Source of the DNA: Calendula officinalis
Lineage: Eukaryota; Streptophyta; Magnoliopsida; Asterales; Asteraceae
Direction of reading: 5' to 3'
NCBI GenBank assembly: GCA_963853835.1
Contig: OY970835.1
Span: 6,749,501 to 6,813,500 of the forward strand
DNA: 64,000 nt
The notes under the pieces were generated by a model that saw only the letters and a list, made by a program, of their open reading frames with translations, had not been told where the DNA came from and made no database searches. This document shows, piece after piece, positions 11,217 through 22,045 of the stretch (its first letter is position 1; each line of letters starts with the position of its first letter). Made by a program: the position numbers and the translations under genes.

Positions 11217-12380
11217 ATGAGACATTCAATACAAACCAACACTTCACAAATATTACAAACTGATTATCCAATCAGCAAAATTCTAACCGTTTCAGACGTT
11301 GACATCACCCACCCATTTCTAACCCTACCCCGCCAACCAATCGAATGCCACGTCATCAGCCACCTAACACAACCCGAACGAGATCATTTACTCAACAAAC
11401 AACAAATACCAATTGATGCACAAGATGATGATACAGGTGATATTTATTCCATGAAATTAAAATGGAGTGGCAGTTATTATAATCTTATTGGAAAATGGGG
11501 AAGAATTGTAAGAAGTAAAGGACTCGAAGCCGGAAAAGAAATTAAATTAACCTTTTATAACCAATGTCTACATTTTTCAGTGCCACATCAGCAAACGCCA
11601 CGTGTACAACCCCCACAAAATGCACCTCCACAAATCGTGCATGTGAATCATAATCATTGGCCGATTCAAAAGGTGTTGACTTTATCTGATGTGGACACTA
11701 GTCATCCGTTTTTACCGTTGACCCGTAAATCGGTTGAAGATCATATTATTGTCCATTGGACACCTCAGCAACAAGAGCTTTTGAGAAACGAAGAACAGGT
11801 GAATTTAAACGCACGGGATGTAGATACGGGAGAGATATATGTAATGAAGCTGAGGTGGCGGGGTAATTATTATAATTTAATTGGAAGATGGGGTAAAATT
11901 ATTAGAAGTAAAGGGTTAGGTGTCGGGAAAGAGATTAAAATCCGTTGGGCTAACGGGTGTTTAAATTTCTCAGTCCCGTATGAACAAATAGTCGTTCAAA
12001 GTCAAAGTCAAAGTCAAAGTCATGGGAGTGTGATGGTGAGTCAGCAAGATGATTGGCCAATTAGGAAGGTGCTGACATCATCGGATGTTGATATTAACCA
12101 CCCGTTTCTTACGTTACCTGGAAAATCGGTTGAAGATCATATTTTGCTGTTTTGGGGTTTACAAGCTCGAGAACAGTTGAGAAATGAGTACCAGATTAAT
12201 GTGAATGCTCGTGATGATGATACGGGTGATGTTTTTTTGATGAAATTAAAATGGAGAGGAAGTTATTATAATCTTGTTGGAAAATGGGGTCAGATTATTA
12301 GAGGGAAAATGTTGCAAGTTGGACAGGAAATTAGGGTTCGTTGGGATAATGGGTTTTTGGTTTTTTCGGTTCCTCAATGA
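11217..12380 (+). CDS. Protein with three tandem B3-like DNA-binding domains
   Basis: An intact 387-residue single-exon CDS. Three copies of one module lie at about residues 17-121, 147-252 and 278-386. Each runs (I/V)xKxLTxSDVDxxHPFLxL, then a D-D/V-DTG-(D/E) turn, MKLxWxGxYYNLxGxWGxI(I/V)R and GxEI, and closes with FSVP. The GxWGxIIRxKxLxxGxEI section matches the end of plant B3 domains (GWxxFVxxxxLxxGDxxxF), so a nuclear DNA-binding or transcription-related role is inferred. The modules are joined by flexible linkers, one being an (SQ)4-type tract from the repeat GTCAAA. No other effector domain is seen. An upstream UTR intron (10630-11208) is likely. Targets cannot be predicted; the repeats are too divergent in their N-terminal halves for me to assign a named B3 subfamily. 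Confidence 0.8.
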   Translation: MRHSIQTNTSQILQTDYPISKILTVSDVDITHPFLTLPRQPIECHVISHLTQPERDHLLNKQQIPIDAQDDDTGDIYSMKLKWSGSYYNLIGKWGRIVRSKGLEAGKEIKLTFYNQCLHFSVPHQQTPRVQPPQNAPPQIVHVNHNHWPIQKVLTLSDVDTSHPFLPLTRKSVEDHIIVHWTPQQQELLRNEEQVNLNARDVDTGEIYVMKLRWRGNYYNLIGRWGKIIRSKGLGVGKEIKIRWANGCLNFSVPYEQIVVQSQSQSQSHGSVMVSQQDDWPIRKVLTSSDVDINHPFLTLPGKSVEDHILLFWGLQAREQLRNEYQINVNARDDDTGDVFLMKLKWRGSYYNLVGKWGQIIRGKMLQVGQEIRVRWDNGFLVFSVPQ

Positions 12381-13096
12381 TGTGAGGTTTGGTGATTTTT
12401 TATAGAAATTTGAATATAGGATTCGAGATATATGGATATGAATATGCTTTTGTTTTGTAAATCTGGAAAATGAATGTTTTATCATTTTTCATGACTTTGT
12501 TTTTTGGTAATAATTAAAGCAAAATTAACATACCTTGAGGACCAATTTTGAATTTTTGTTGCTTGCACAAACTAAATTTATAGTTTTAACATGGTAATTA
12601 ACTAACTCTCACATGCATTCAAATTTTAGAGCCATATAACAGACAATAGAAATGGTAAGGTTAGGTTTTCATTGACAAATTTATACAACATAACCTTAAC
12701 ACGCCCTAGTTAAATGATAATATCAAAATAATGGACCTAACTAGAGCATGCTACATCACATGTAATTCGAACATGATCCGAGCAACTCATTTTTCTAAAT
12801 AAGGTAAAGGGATAGAATTGTGACATATTTAAGTTTAGATGTACCTAAAACTATATAGTTTTGATTCAAAAACTTATTTTTTTTACTAAACTCTTACCAC
12901 TTATCTATCATATCAAAGCACTTAAATAATAAAAAAACAATCATGATTAAGATAATTTCAAACATATTTATTTTTTTAATTATAATAAATTAATAATGAA
13001 TGTTTAAATTATATGAAATATTTACTCAAGAAGTTTCACCGTCAATTATGATGATGAAGAGATTTTATTGTATTTTAGTTGTGTTTACTTTCTTTC
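12381..13096. other. 3' UTR and AT-rich intergenic
   Basis: After the B3-like gene there is an AT-rich stretch. Around 12810-12930 the words ACCTAAAACTATATAGTTTTG and TCTATCATATCAAA resemble the MITE at 61621-62010, suggesting a decayed relative. No gene seen. Confidence 0.4.
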
Positions 13097-14345
13097 TTTT
13101 TTTTTGAACGGCAGGCATTTTATAACAAAAACAAACTAGCAAGATGCTAGATTACAAGCAACAAGAAACAAAACAACATCAAAAACAAGAGCTAGGGTTA
13201 CAACACCATACATCCCACCTATTTTTAAGATTACAAGACGGGGCCCTATGCTTAATCCAGAAAAACGAAATTGCTTGAATATAACCACTTTTGGAACAGA
13301 TGCGGGATTCCTCAGAAGATCGAAAAACCTTATCATTCCTAAGCCTCCATATAACCCAAAAGAAAATGTATATTATGCTCTAATACCCTTTTTTCTGTTT
13401 TTTTCAAGGAGACCCCATCGAGCCAATGAAACAAGCCAAGAACCGACCCAATCCCCGACAAATCGATATTCCACCAAGCACAAATCTCCAACAACAAGAT
13501 TCTGGACACCGGGCACCCAAGGAATAGGTGGTCCATGTCTTCCTCGGCATGATCACATAAAGGGCAAGACATGTAATATTCCTTTTGAGGAGGTTTGGTT
13601 TTGTCGGGAGCCGATTATGAATCATTCGCCAAACCAGGATGTTGATCTTGGAAGGAATCACCACAACGGCCTGTTTCCACTTGGTAAGATCGTCATACGC
13701 AATACGGAGAGAGGAAACCGAAAACCCATTTTTATCTAGAGCCCAAGTGAAAGCCCCGTTACCACCAGGTTCTAATTCAGCTTCTAACCGGGAGGTTGAA
13801 TTTCTCAAACTCCTTTTGAATCTTGATAACATTTCGCCTGAGAAGTTGCCACATTTATTAAGATTACCGAGCCCACCGTCTTCTCCATATTAAAACCTGT
13901 TTCCATAGAGATCCAGAATCAGTTTTAAATCGCCACCACCAACGGCCCAATAACGCAACATTTAAAGCTCGCAAACTGCCAATACCGAGCCCACCCTTTG
14001 ATTGACAGCTAATCCAAGGGATTTTTTTGCTTCCACCTATCGATCCCCCAAAAAAATTAAGCCTTATGCTTTCTAATTACCTTCTTTGGAGCTTTAAAGA
14101 GGGAGAAAAAGTAAAGCCCTAAGCTGCCCAATACAGATTTGACAGCCTACCTCTAAAAGACAAAGTTTTTGACTTCCATTTATGAAAATTTGCTAATGAT
14201 TCCGGCCCAAAATTCCGATTTGTTCATTGAAACTCCAATGGGGAGCCCTAAAAAGGTGAAAGGGAATTGACCCACTTGGCAGTGGATTCTAGCAGCTAGA
14301 TTCGCCACTGCATCGGAGTTGACTTCCGACACAACTTTTTCTTAA
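13097..14345 (-). mobile_element. 5'-truncated LINE, 3' half of ORF2
   Basis: Oligo-T at 13097 followed by GAACGGC is the reverse of a LINE 3' end GCCGTTC-A(n). The minus strand encodes pieces of ORF2 in several frames: GVSMNKSEFWAGI in the late RT region (near 14220), INILVWRMIHNRLPTKPNLL and CPLCDHAEEDMDHLFLGC (zinc-binding zf-RVT module, 13500-13580). Frame changes show it is inactive. The 5' break at about 14345 falls within the RT region. No certain target duplication. Confidence 0.85.
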
Positions 14346-14960
14346 ATTAATTTTGATCTTACTGCATTATACTACACTACATTTCACCATCAAACAAAAT
14401 GGAATTAACATTACGCATGGGGTTTAGACGAGCTAGAATTAAAATTACAGTAATTGATTTATTTGATAGAGTTTTAATTATTTTAATCAAAACTCTGTTT
14501 ATTAAGCCTCTTAATAATTCAGTTAAGATGACAGCCTCTTAATCGGACAGATTTAAAGCGTTTGGTAATGCCTCTTCAGTCTCTGAATCAGAAATTGAAC
14601 ATGTTCTGCCTCTTAATCGAAAAGACGTAAGGGAAACCCAAACCGTAGGTCCAAAAGTAACCCCATTGATTTTGATTTAAGCGTTTCGAAACTTGTCATC
14701 AACATCATCAGCATCAGTGGAAGAATCATCAGTCGAACATTCTCTCTCACTTTCTCTGCATTTTATGGAAGAGAAAGAAGAAGAACAAGGTGGAGACGAA
14801 GATTCTTCTCTACCTCTATCCCATTCATCACAATCACAACAACACCTCCATTGATTTCATCGATTCATATACTACTATCAAATTAAATTCATTCACACAC
14901 AAATCGGACATCCGATTAAAAACGATTTGCTAGAGCGGTGAAACGGACGGGAGACTGAGA
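14346..14960. promoter_or_regulatory. Upstream region and probable 5' UTR of the MRS2-like gene
   Basis: From about 14690 the sequence turns CT/GA-rich (for example AAGAGAAAGAAGAAGAACAA), typical of a plant leader, up to the ATG at 14961. The part from 14450 to 14640 has repeated CCTCTTAAT words resembling a decayed MITE. No discrete promoter element can be assigned. Confidence 0.35.
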
Positions 14961-17180
14961 ATGGGGAAAACGAACTCATTCTCATTTCGCCGGAGCAATA
15001 GCAGCAGCAACACAACCAGACGTCGTAAGACCACGAAGAAAGTCGGCGAATCGCCGTTACTTCTGTCGCAGCATCCGGCTAACACGTCGTCTCCATCGCC
15101 GTCCGGCCGGTGCGAACGGGAAGCCGATGGCCGTTGTGGCACCGAAACCGAAGAAGAAGGCCAGTGGTGCGAGATTGTGGATGATAGGTCTGGCGAATCT
15201 GAACTTTTTGAGTGTGATAAGAGTACGATTATCAAACGAGCCGGTGTTCCGGCTAGGGATTTGAGAATTCTCGGCCCTGTTTTCTCTAACTCTTCAAATA
15301 TCCTTGGTAATTACTTTGATTTAGGGCTCTGTTTTTGGGATTTATTTTATGTGATAGCTTTTTTGCTACTTTCTACAGCGTTAAATTTTATTAAGATTAG
15401 GCAATTAACATGATCACTTTTAACTCATGAAACCATTTCTGGATTTCTAGCATTAGTTCTACTAAAATTTTACTAAATTAGACTATTTTAAATATATTAT
15501 ATATGAATGCAGCTAGGGAAAAAGCAATGGTTGTTAATTTAGAACACATAAAAGCCATAGTAACAGCAGAAGAAGTTCTTTTACTCGATCCATTACGCCA
15601 AGAAGTTCTTCCATTTGTTGATCAATTAAGACACCAACTTTCTCAAAAAACAAATCCCAATAATCCTGGTACACGTCAGCAGCAGCTTGCTTTACGTGAT
15701 GCAGAATCAAATTTATCAGCTTCTGGAAGATGGTTACCTGTTCCAGAAACTTCTGAAGCTGAATTACCATTTGAATTTCAAGTTCTGGAAGTTGCATTAG
15801 AGGTTGTTTGTTCTTATCTGGATTTGATTGTTGCTGATCTTGAGAGAGATGCTTATCCTGTTCTTGATGAATTGGCTAAGAATGTCAGTACCAAGAATCT
15901 TGAACGTGTCAGGAGTTTGAAAAGTAATCTTACTCGTTTGCTTGCACGGGTACAAAAGGTGCATTTTATTTATTAAAATATTGAAATGGAATTTTTATGT
16001 ATTTGTTGTGATTATGTAATTTTTGTTGGTTTGGTTTGGTTTCAATTTCAGGTGAGGGATGAAATTGAGCATCTTCTTGATGATGATGAAGATTTGAGAG
16101 AATTATATTTAACAAGAAAGCGGTTACAAAATGAAGGTTTATTGGTGGGTAGTGGTGTAGGTTCTGTTAGTTTGAGAAGAGTTAGTTCTGTTAAAAGTGG
16201 AGGAAGTGTGTTAACAAGTGCTAATCTTGATGATGATGATGATGTTGAAGATCTTGAAATGTTGCTTGAGGCTTATTTCATGCAGCTTGATGGAACTCGT
16301 AATAAAATCTTATCTGTCAGTAATTCTCTCCTCTTTTTTCTTTTTTCTTAATTATGTAGACTTTGTTAACTGTTAGGCTTAGATAAATAAAATAAGGTGA
16401 CCTTAATTATATGATTTAAACACTTTTCAAAACTTGGTTATTATTATAGAGTGAGAATTGTCCAAGGTAGTCCTTAATTTTTTTATAGTCCCAAGGGACA
16501 AATCTCAACCATTGATCAATAATAATTATTAGTCAAGATTAATCATATATTTTATACATGGAGGTGCATTATGGTCATTTGACACCCATATAAATTTTAA
16601 TTCAAATTTTTTTTATTATTATTTTTATTTTAAATTATTATTATATTTAATTTTTTATTATTTTTTTTGTTAAAAAACAATTTGATGTGATTATATACTT
16701 CATCACATGATTTTGTTTTAAACGAAAAAAATAAAAATAAAAATTTAATAAAAAAAAAGTAAAAATAAAAATAAATATAAAACATAAAAAATAAAAAATA
16801 GAAAAAAATATGTGAGTGTCAAATGACCAAAATACCCCTCCATGTACAAAATATGTGATTTATCTTGACAATTAACCCATAAAATGAAAGTGTTTGACTT
16901 TTTGTTAATTAGGTTCGTGAATACATTGATGACACAGAGGACTATGTAAACATCCAATTAGACAACCAACGGAATGAGGCAGTTAACATTAACCATTGCA
17001 TCATTTGCAATAGCTTTTGAAACCATGGTTTCTGGATTATTTGGGATGAATATCCCATGTAGTTTATATTTTATAGATGGAATATTTGAGCCCTTTGTTG
17101 TAGGCATCACTTTGGTTTCTCTTGTGCTTTTTATTCTTATTCTTGGATATGCCAGATGGAAAAAGCTGCTCGGTTCTTAA
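14961..17180 (+). pseudogene. MRS2: MRS2/CorA-type Mg2+ transporter, frameshifted in the last exon
   Basis: Four exons: 14961-15306, 15513-15958, 16052-16315 and 16913-17180. The first three join in phase and encode a normal plant MRS2 N-domain: VPARDLRILGPVFSNSSNIL, EKAMVVNLEHIKAIVTAEE, LLLDPLRQEVLPFVDQL, ARVQKVRDEIEHLLDDDEDL and MLLEAYFMQLDGTRNKIL. It most resembles the MRS2-3/-4 branch. In exon 4, VREYIDDTEDYVNIQLDNQR-NE is followed directly by GCAGTTAACATTAACC; relatives have four more residues (about LIQL) here. The net loss is 11 bases near 16978, so the frame ends within about 12 codons. The membrane part, including the GMN filter (FGMNIPC) and RWKKLLGS terminus, lies intact in the +1-shifted frame (16974-17180). 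The ion pore is therefore lost unless this is an assembly error. All other exons and splice sites look functional, so the lesion is recent. Confidence 0.85.
16500..16885. repeat. Inverted-repeat element in MRS2 intron 3
   Basis: The arm around 16528-16590 (TACATGGAGG, GGTCATTTGACAC) is repeated in reverse at 16805-16885 (GTGTCAAATGACC, CCTCCATGTAC), with a very AT-rich centre. A foldback MITE is likely; the exact ends and target duplication were not resolved. Confidence 0.6.
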
Positions 17181-18320
17181 TAAATGAAAAAACACCACCC
17201 TCTGCGAAATGAATTAAGAATTTAAGATATTTTGTTTGCATTGTTGCCAATAATCTTTGGGTTTGAATTTTTTGTATTTTATTACATGTTTTTGTCATGA
17301 TGATGTTTGGTTTGATGGTAATTCTTATTTGCAACATATTGTTGATGATTGAGTTTGCTCCTCTTACACTTCAAATTTTTTTTAATTAGTGTTTTTTTAG
17401 TAGGGCTTCAATCTAGTTTTTGACTTTGCTTCTTTTAGTATTAAAACTTGCATGTGTTTGGTTCGATTTTTTGTTCAAGGATTCTTGCAAAACAACTTCT
17501 TGATTCATAATATTTCAGAAACGATTCTTGTTAGGGTTTCAATAAGGAACTGAAACCAGAACCAAAAGTCTTGTTTTTGAAAATATTAGTACGAAACATA
17601 AATAGACATTGTTTGTGGCTCTAATTTAATTTACGTACAAACAGCCACCTTTTCATTTACTTTGAAATTTCTAATTTGTTTTATTTTAATTTTGGCAAAA
17701 AAGAATTATTATGTTGCTTCACCTTCAACTAAGTTGAAGAAACAAACTTCTAACCATTGAAACTTACGGGTGTTTGGTAAAATGAATGGTAGAGAATGGA
17801 ATTGGAAATGGAATGAGGATGTAGGAATGGATTTCTTTCCTATGTTTGGTACCAACAAGATATCAATTTAAGAAATTGAAAAGAGAGAATCAATTCTAAA
17901 AAAGAAAGTGATCACTTTTGTTAACTTCCTATTTTTTGTTCTCAATTGAAGGTGGATTTGGGTCAAGTCCTAGAATACTTTGACATGGGCCTGGCTAATA
18001 TACAACTCATGCAAACACAAATGCAAATACGTGGCCCGTTTACAAAGAGATGATATACAAATAATTTCATATTGTTAGGTATATAAGCGGGAAAACATGA
18101 GATGCTATATACTCTACAATGACAATCTACATCAACATAAATAATATTAAGGCATTATAACTATCATTATCCTTTCATAATCCTGTTAATCCTAACAGCA
18201 CTTGAATATTAAGTTTGTTAAAAAATAACTCGTTCTTGCAGGACTATAAGTAAATCCAACCCAATCACACAAAAAACTACAAATGTATTTGACCACAAAA
18301 TTCAAAAGTCTGTAGTACGT
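17181..18320. other. Intergenic, no gene seen
   Basis: The 3' flank of the MRS2-like gene, then AT-rich DNA. The stretch from 17765 (GGGTGTTTGGTAAAATGAATGG) has the look of a MITE end but no partner terminus was matched. Confidence 0.35.
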
Positions 18321-18882
18321 GTAGGAATGGATCACATAATCTAAAGCGGCTTAAACAGATTATTAAAAATCGGTTATGATGTTAGTCTAATTTTTTTTGA
18401 AAGCGGGTATCAGGTCTTTAAGGTACGGGTACATCGGATATAGAACAAATTGAGTTTAATACCTAGAATTAAAATTTAATTAACTATATGTTTGAAATTT
18501 GTTTTGGTATAATAAATATTATTCGGTTCATGTTTATTTAATTTTTTTGAACGGCGCTTAATCTAATCATTTTTTGTCTGCATCGGGACTTGAACTCATG
18601 ATCAAAGGTCATGAGCAACATGTTACACCAATCTCCAATATCATCAGGCTACAAACCTTGGGTATTCGTTTCATTATTACACATATGTTATTTCTAAATT
18701 ATTTTAATATTACAAATATAAACTAACAAATATAATATAAAATACTCGAAACTAGGTTCCAATCAGTTTTATATGCCGTTTACCCAAACTGAACCCGGAA
18801 CAAAAGTGAAACCGTATTCTATGAAACCGGGTCATATATATTTCGGTTCCGGATCTGTTATGGACCTATCCATCCCTATCTG
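18321..18882. mobile_element. Decayed hAT-like MITE
   Basis: Ends GTAGGAATGGATCA and the complement of CTATCCATCCCTATC enclose sequence rich in AACCGG/CGGTTCC words. It resembles the other GGTTCGGTT-rich hAT-like elements here. Target duplication not resolved. A SINE-like insert lies at 18543-18656. Confidence 0.45.
18543..18656 (-). mobile_element. SINE-like element
   Basis: Read on the minus strand it holds a B-box-like GAGTTCAAGTCCCGATG and ends GCGCCGTTCAAAAAAA, the same 3' end as the LINEs and the SINE at 45275-45399. No target duplication found. Confidence 0.55.
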
Positions 18883-19314
18883 AAAGGTAACAGTCTCGTC
18901 TTTGTATGCTGTGTTTCAATCTCATTACTAACCCTAATTTCAGTATTATTTTCTTTAGTTTTCATTATCATAATTCTTGCCTTGCATCCGATACTTTCTG
19001 AATTCAGAAATGATTTAAAAACCATATCTGTCAAGGAATTCTTTTGATAAATTGTTGAGATCCATACGGAGTTGTAAATTATGAACAGAAAAAGTGAAGC
19101 TGCATCTTATTTGAGGTAGAATTGTTGATTTTACTAAAAAGGAGTGGAAAACCTTTCATTGTGTATTTAGTTGATATAATAATATCCTGTGGAGTGGACA
19201 AACTTTTTTTTTAATTAATGAGTTGTCTAATCTAAACCTTCTCAGTTCTCAATGCATCAATTATCAATTATAAACAAATAATTCACTTATATTATTATCT
19301 AATGATGTTCTATG

Positions 19315-20221
19315 CTATCCGTCTCAAAAAAAACTTCTCATTTGGCTTTTGCATAAATTTTTAGGTGATAGTTAGTTAGGGTGTGCATGGGGCGGTTTGG
19401 AGCGGTTTTAGGCTCAAACCGAACACGATCCGCTAATTTCGGTTTTAGGATTTTCAAACCCAATGGTTTCGGTTTCTAACGGTTTCGGTTTTAGCGGTTT
19501 TTAGCCTTTAACGGTTCGGTTTCGGTTTTGAAACCGAATCCACCTCGTTTAAAACAGTGATATATAATTTCATGTACTAATCTTCATTTTTCTAAAATTA
19601 CATACAAATTTCAGTAACAATATCTAATTTATAGCATTAACTTCAATGTCTAATAATATATTTCAACAATGAATACCATTTTCTAGCCCAAAATTCAAAT
19701 TATAAACGTATTTTGTAACATATAATAACGATATAAACATTAATGAACCATGATAGATGGACTTTCAAATATTTAAATATGTCGACTTCTATTTAATAAA
19801 TATAAAATTAAAAAAAAAATAATATATTAAATATTAGCGGAGCGGTTTCTTAATGGAGCGTTTTTGGTTAAAACCGAAACCAAACCGAATCTATCGGTTT
19901 TTTCAAAATCTAAAACCAAACCGCCGGTTTTGAAATGGTTTCGGTTTTAACGGTTTGGTTTTGTCGGTTTTAACAGTTTGGTTTCGGTTTTTCGGTTTTT
20001 ATGCTCACCCCTATAGTTAGTGGTGGGGTCATTGATAATATTTTTGATTAAAATATAAGGTTGGATTGCAGAAAGAAAGATAGTTATTGGATATTAGTGG
20101 TTGGGTCTTTAGTAATAATAGTTTTTTATTGTGTGGAGCTCATCAAATATGGGAAATGGAAAGTTTTTTGTGGGACAAAAATTTAGGGTGAAATGTGAAG
20201 TTTTTTGTGGTACGGAGGGAG
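19315..20221. mobile_element. Stowaway-type MITE split by a hAT MITE
   Basis: Left end TCCGTCTCAAAAAAAACTTC near 19318 and right end TTTTTTGTGGTACGGAGGGAG (20221, followed by TA) belong to one Stowaway element of the family also at 20264-20526 and 29169-29431. Its body is interrupted at 19377-20013. Confidence 0.75.
19377..20013. mobile_element. hAT-type MITE with perfect 8-bp TSD
   Basis: Starts TAGGGTGTGCATGG and ends ATGCTCACCCCTA. The duplication TAGTTAGT is perfect (19369-19376 and 20014-20021), and removing the element restores the Stowaway sequence found in its relatives. The interior is rich in GGTTTCGGTTTT and its complement. Confidence 0.9.
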
Positions 20222-20263
20222 TATTTTTTGTTTAATTCATTATAATTATAATTATATATAATA

Positions 20264-20526
20264 CTCCCTCCGTCCCACAAAAAAGTTCTTATTTCTCCTA
20301 AAACTTTTGTCCCACAAAAAAGTTCTCATTTCTTACATGTGGTGGGCTCCACACAATAAAATACTATTATTATTAAGAACCCCATCAATAATATCCACTA
20401 ATTATCTTTCTCTCTCCAAACCAACCTTATATTTTAATCAAAATAATACCAATGACCCCACCACTAACTATCACCTAAAATCTTGTGCCAAAGGTCAATG
20501 GGAACTTTTTTGTGGGACGGAGGGAG
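20264..20526. mobile_element. Stowaway-type MITE
   Basis: Inverted ends CTCCCTCCGTCCCACAAAAA and complement, TA on both sides, 263 bp. Same family and same length as 29169-29431. Confidence 0.9.
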
Positions 20527-20689
20527 TATATATTTAATATTCTACATAATATAAAAAACTAATATCCCACCAGAATATCACCATGATAAATGCTATTTCA
20601 AATCTTGATCCTTCACCGATATTTGATTTTTGACCGAGATAACTGCATAATGCATACTAGATTTCCTTTGGTAATTTGCCATTGAAAGA

Positions 20690-22045
20690 TGTGTGAAAGG
20701 ATGTGCCCCTGATTATATTACCCGTTACAAATTAGGTAAAATGATGGTGAAAAATATTAATGATATTCGTGAGCTTCATGCTAAAGGAGTAATGGAATAT
20801 TTATTGATTCTTTTCAAGATTCTGGTAGAATCCTACCAACAACTGGAATATTTCATGATAGAACTTTTCATAAAATTTCAAAAGTGATATGGAAATTATT
20901 GGTTGATGAAAACACTAATAAAATTGGTGTTCATGGGGTGGGTGGTGTTGGAAAGACATCTATCATGGTGCATCTTTATAACCAACTAATCGAATTTAAG
21001 AATTTTGATAACGTGATTTGGGTAAATGTTTCAAAAACTTTTAATGTTGAGAAATTGCAAATAGATATCACAAATGCTACAAATTTAGAACTCTCAGAAA
21101 ATGAAAATGTCATATGGAGATCAACAAGACACATTTACAAACAAAGAAAATTTGTTCTCGTTTTAGATGACATTTGGCACAAATTCTCGTTAGAAGAAGT
21201 GGGAATCCCATACAAAATGGTTGCAAATTCGTAACTCGTCTTATGGAAGTTTGTCGTGGAATGGAAAGTCAAAGTCAAAGTTGAGCTGTTGACCAAGAAT
21301 GAAGCATGGGATTTCAGTAAATGGAGATGGTCAAAGTCAAAGTTTTGGTCTTTCTTTCAAGGATATAGAGTATGTGAGATCTAATCACTGGAAAGATTTA
21401 CGAAGTTACCATCTTGGAATAGGTTCTTTATCCATTTTTCTACCAAATGAACACGTTGTGTTGAAATTCAAGGTTATGTAATCAAGATAATGTGATTCAC
21501 CTTCCAGATAACATTCAACAGCTGGCATTGCACAGCTGTCACGATTTTTATCACCACTTTTCAATTCAACCAATATGAAACAATGTTATCTCTCAAACTG
21601 TAACGGTATGGAATTCATCACAGTTTCAGGAGACTGTTTGAGCTTTTGGTGCTAAGAAAACTTCCCAGATTGAAGGCTATATTAAACGCAATTCAGATTT
21701 TCACAAAGCTGAAAAGTCCCATAGCTGCAATAATATCAAGTATTTGTTTTCATCTGGTATGCTACAAGATTTCCAAAATCTTCAAGAGATTCAAGTATGG
21801 AACTCAAGATTGATTCAAGAAATGGTGGAAGAAGACCAAAATCTTGGAGATATTTCTTCAACTGTTTTACTTGTCTTTGTATACATCACCAGAATTGAAA
21901 TACATGACAAGAAGGATTCTGATAATCTTGAAATGATTGAGATTTGGGATTGTCAGAAGTTGAGGGCTCTTCCTTTCTCTGTTAGTTACTTTCCATTATG
22001 CAGATTAAGGGGAGCAGAAATTGGTGGGATGAGTTGGAATCGAAT
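20690..22045 (+). pseudogene. CC-NB-ARC-LRR disease-resistance gene remnant
   Basis: Pieces appear in domain order but in different frames. CC-to-NB linker: CAPDYITRYKLGKMMVKN (20702 onward). NB-ARC: GVHGVGGVGKTS P-loop near 20930, VIWVNVSKTFNVEKLQ (RNBS-A), and FVLVLDDIW kinase-2 near 21150, followed by KFVTRLMEVCRGMES with the kinase-3 area damaged. LRR: LQDFQNLQEIQVWNSRLIQE and VIEIWDCQKLRALPFS near 21760-21980. The C-terminal signature NWWDELES lies at about 22020-22040 in another frame. There is a frameshift between the linker and NB-ARC, a large deletion from GLPL through ARC2, and multiple stops. No coiled-coil N-terminus is seen. An inverted-repeat element begins right after WWDELES. 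Family resemblance is to CNL immune receptors; it cannot make one. Confidence 0.88.

Noticed and set aside
15534..15797. Minus-strand ORFs opposite MRS2, CPSF73, BOP1 and LINE coding sequence
   Set aside because: Shadow frames of well supported genes with no homology of their own.
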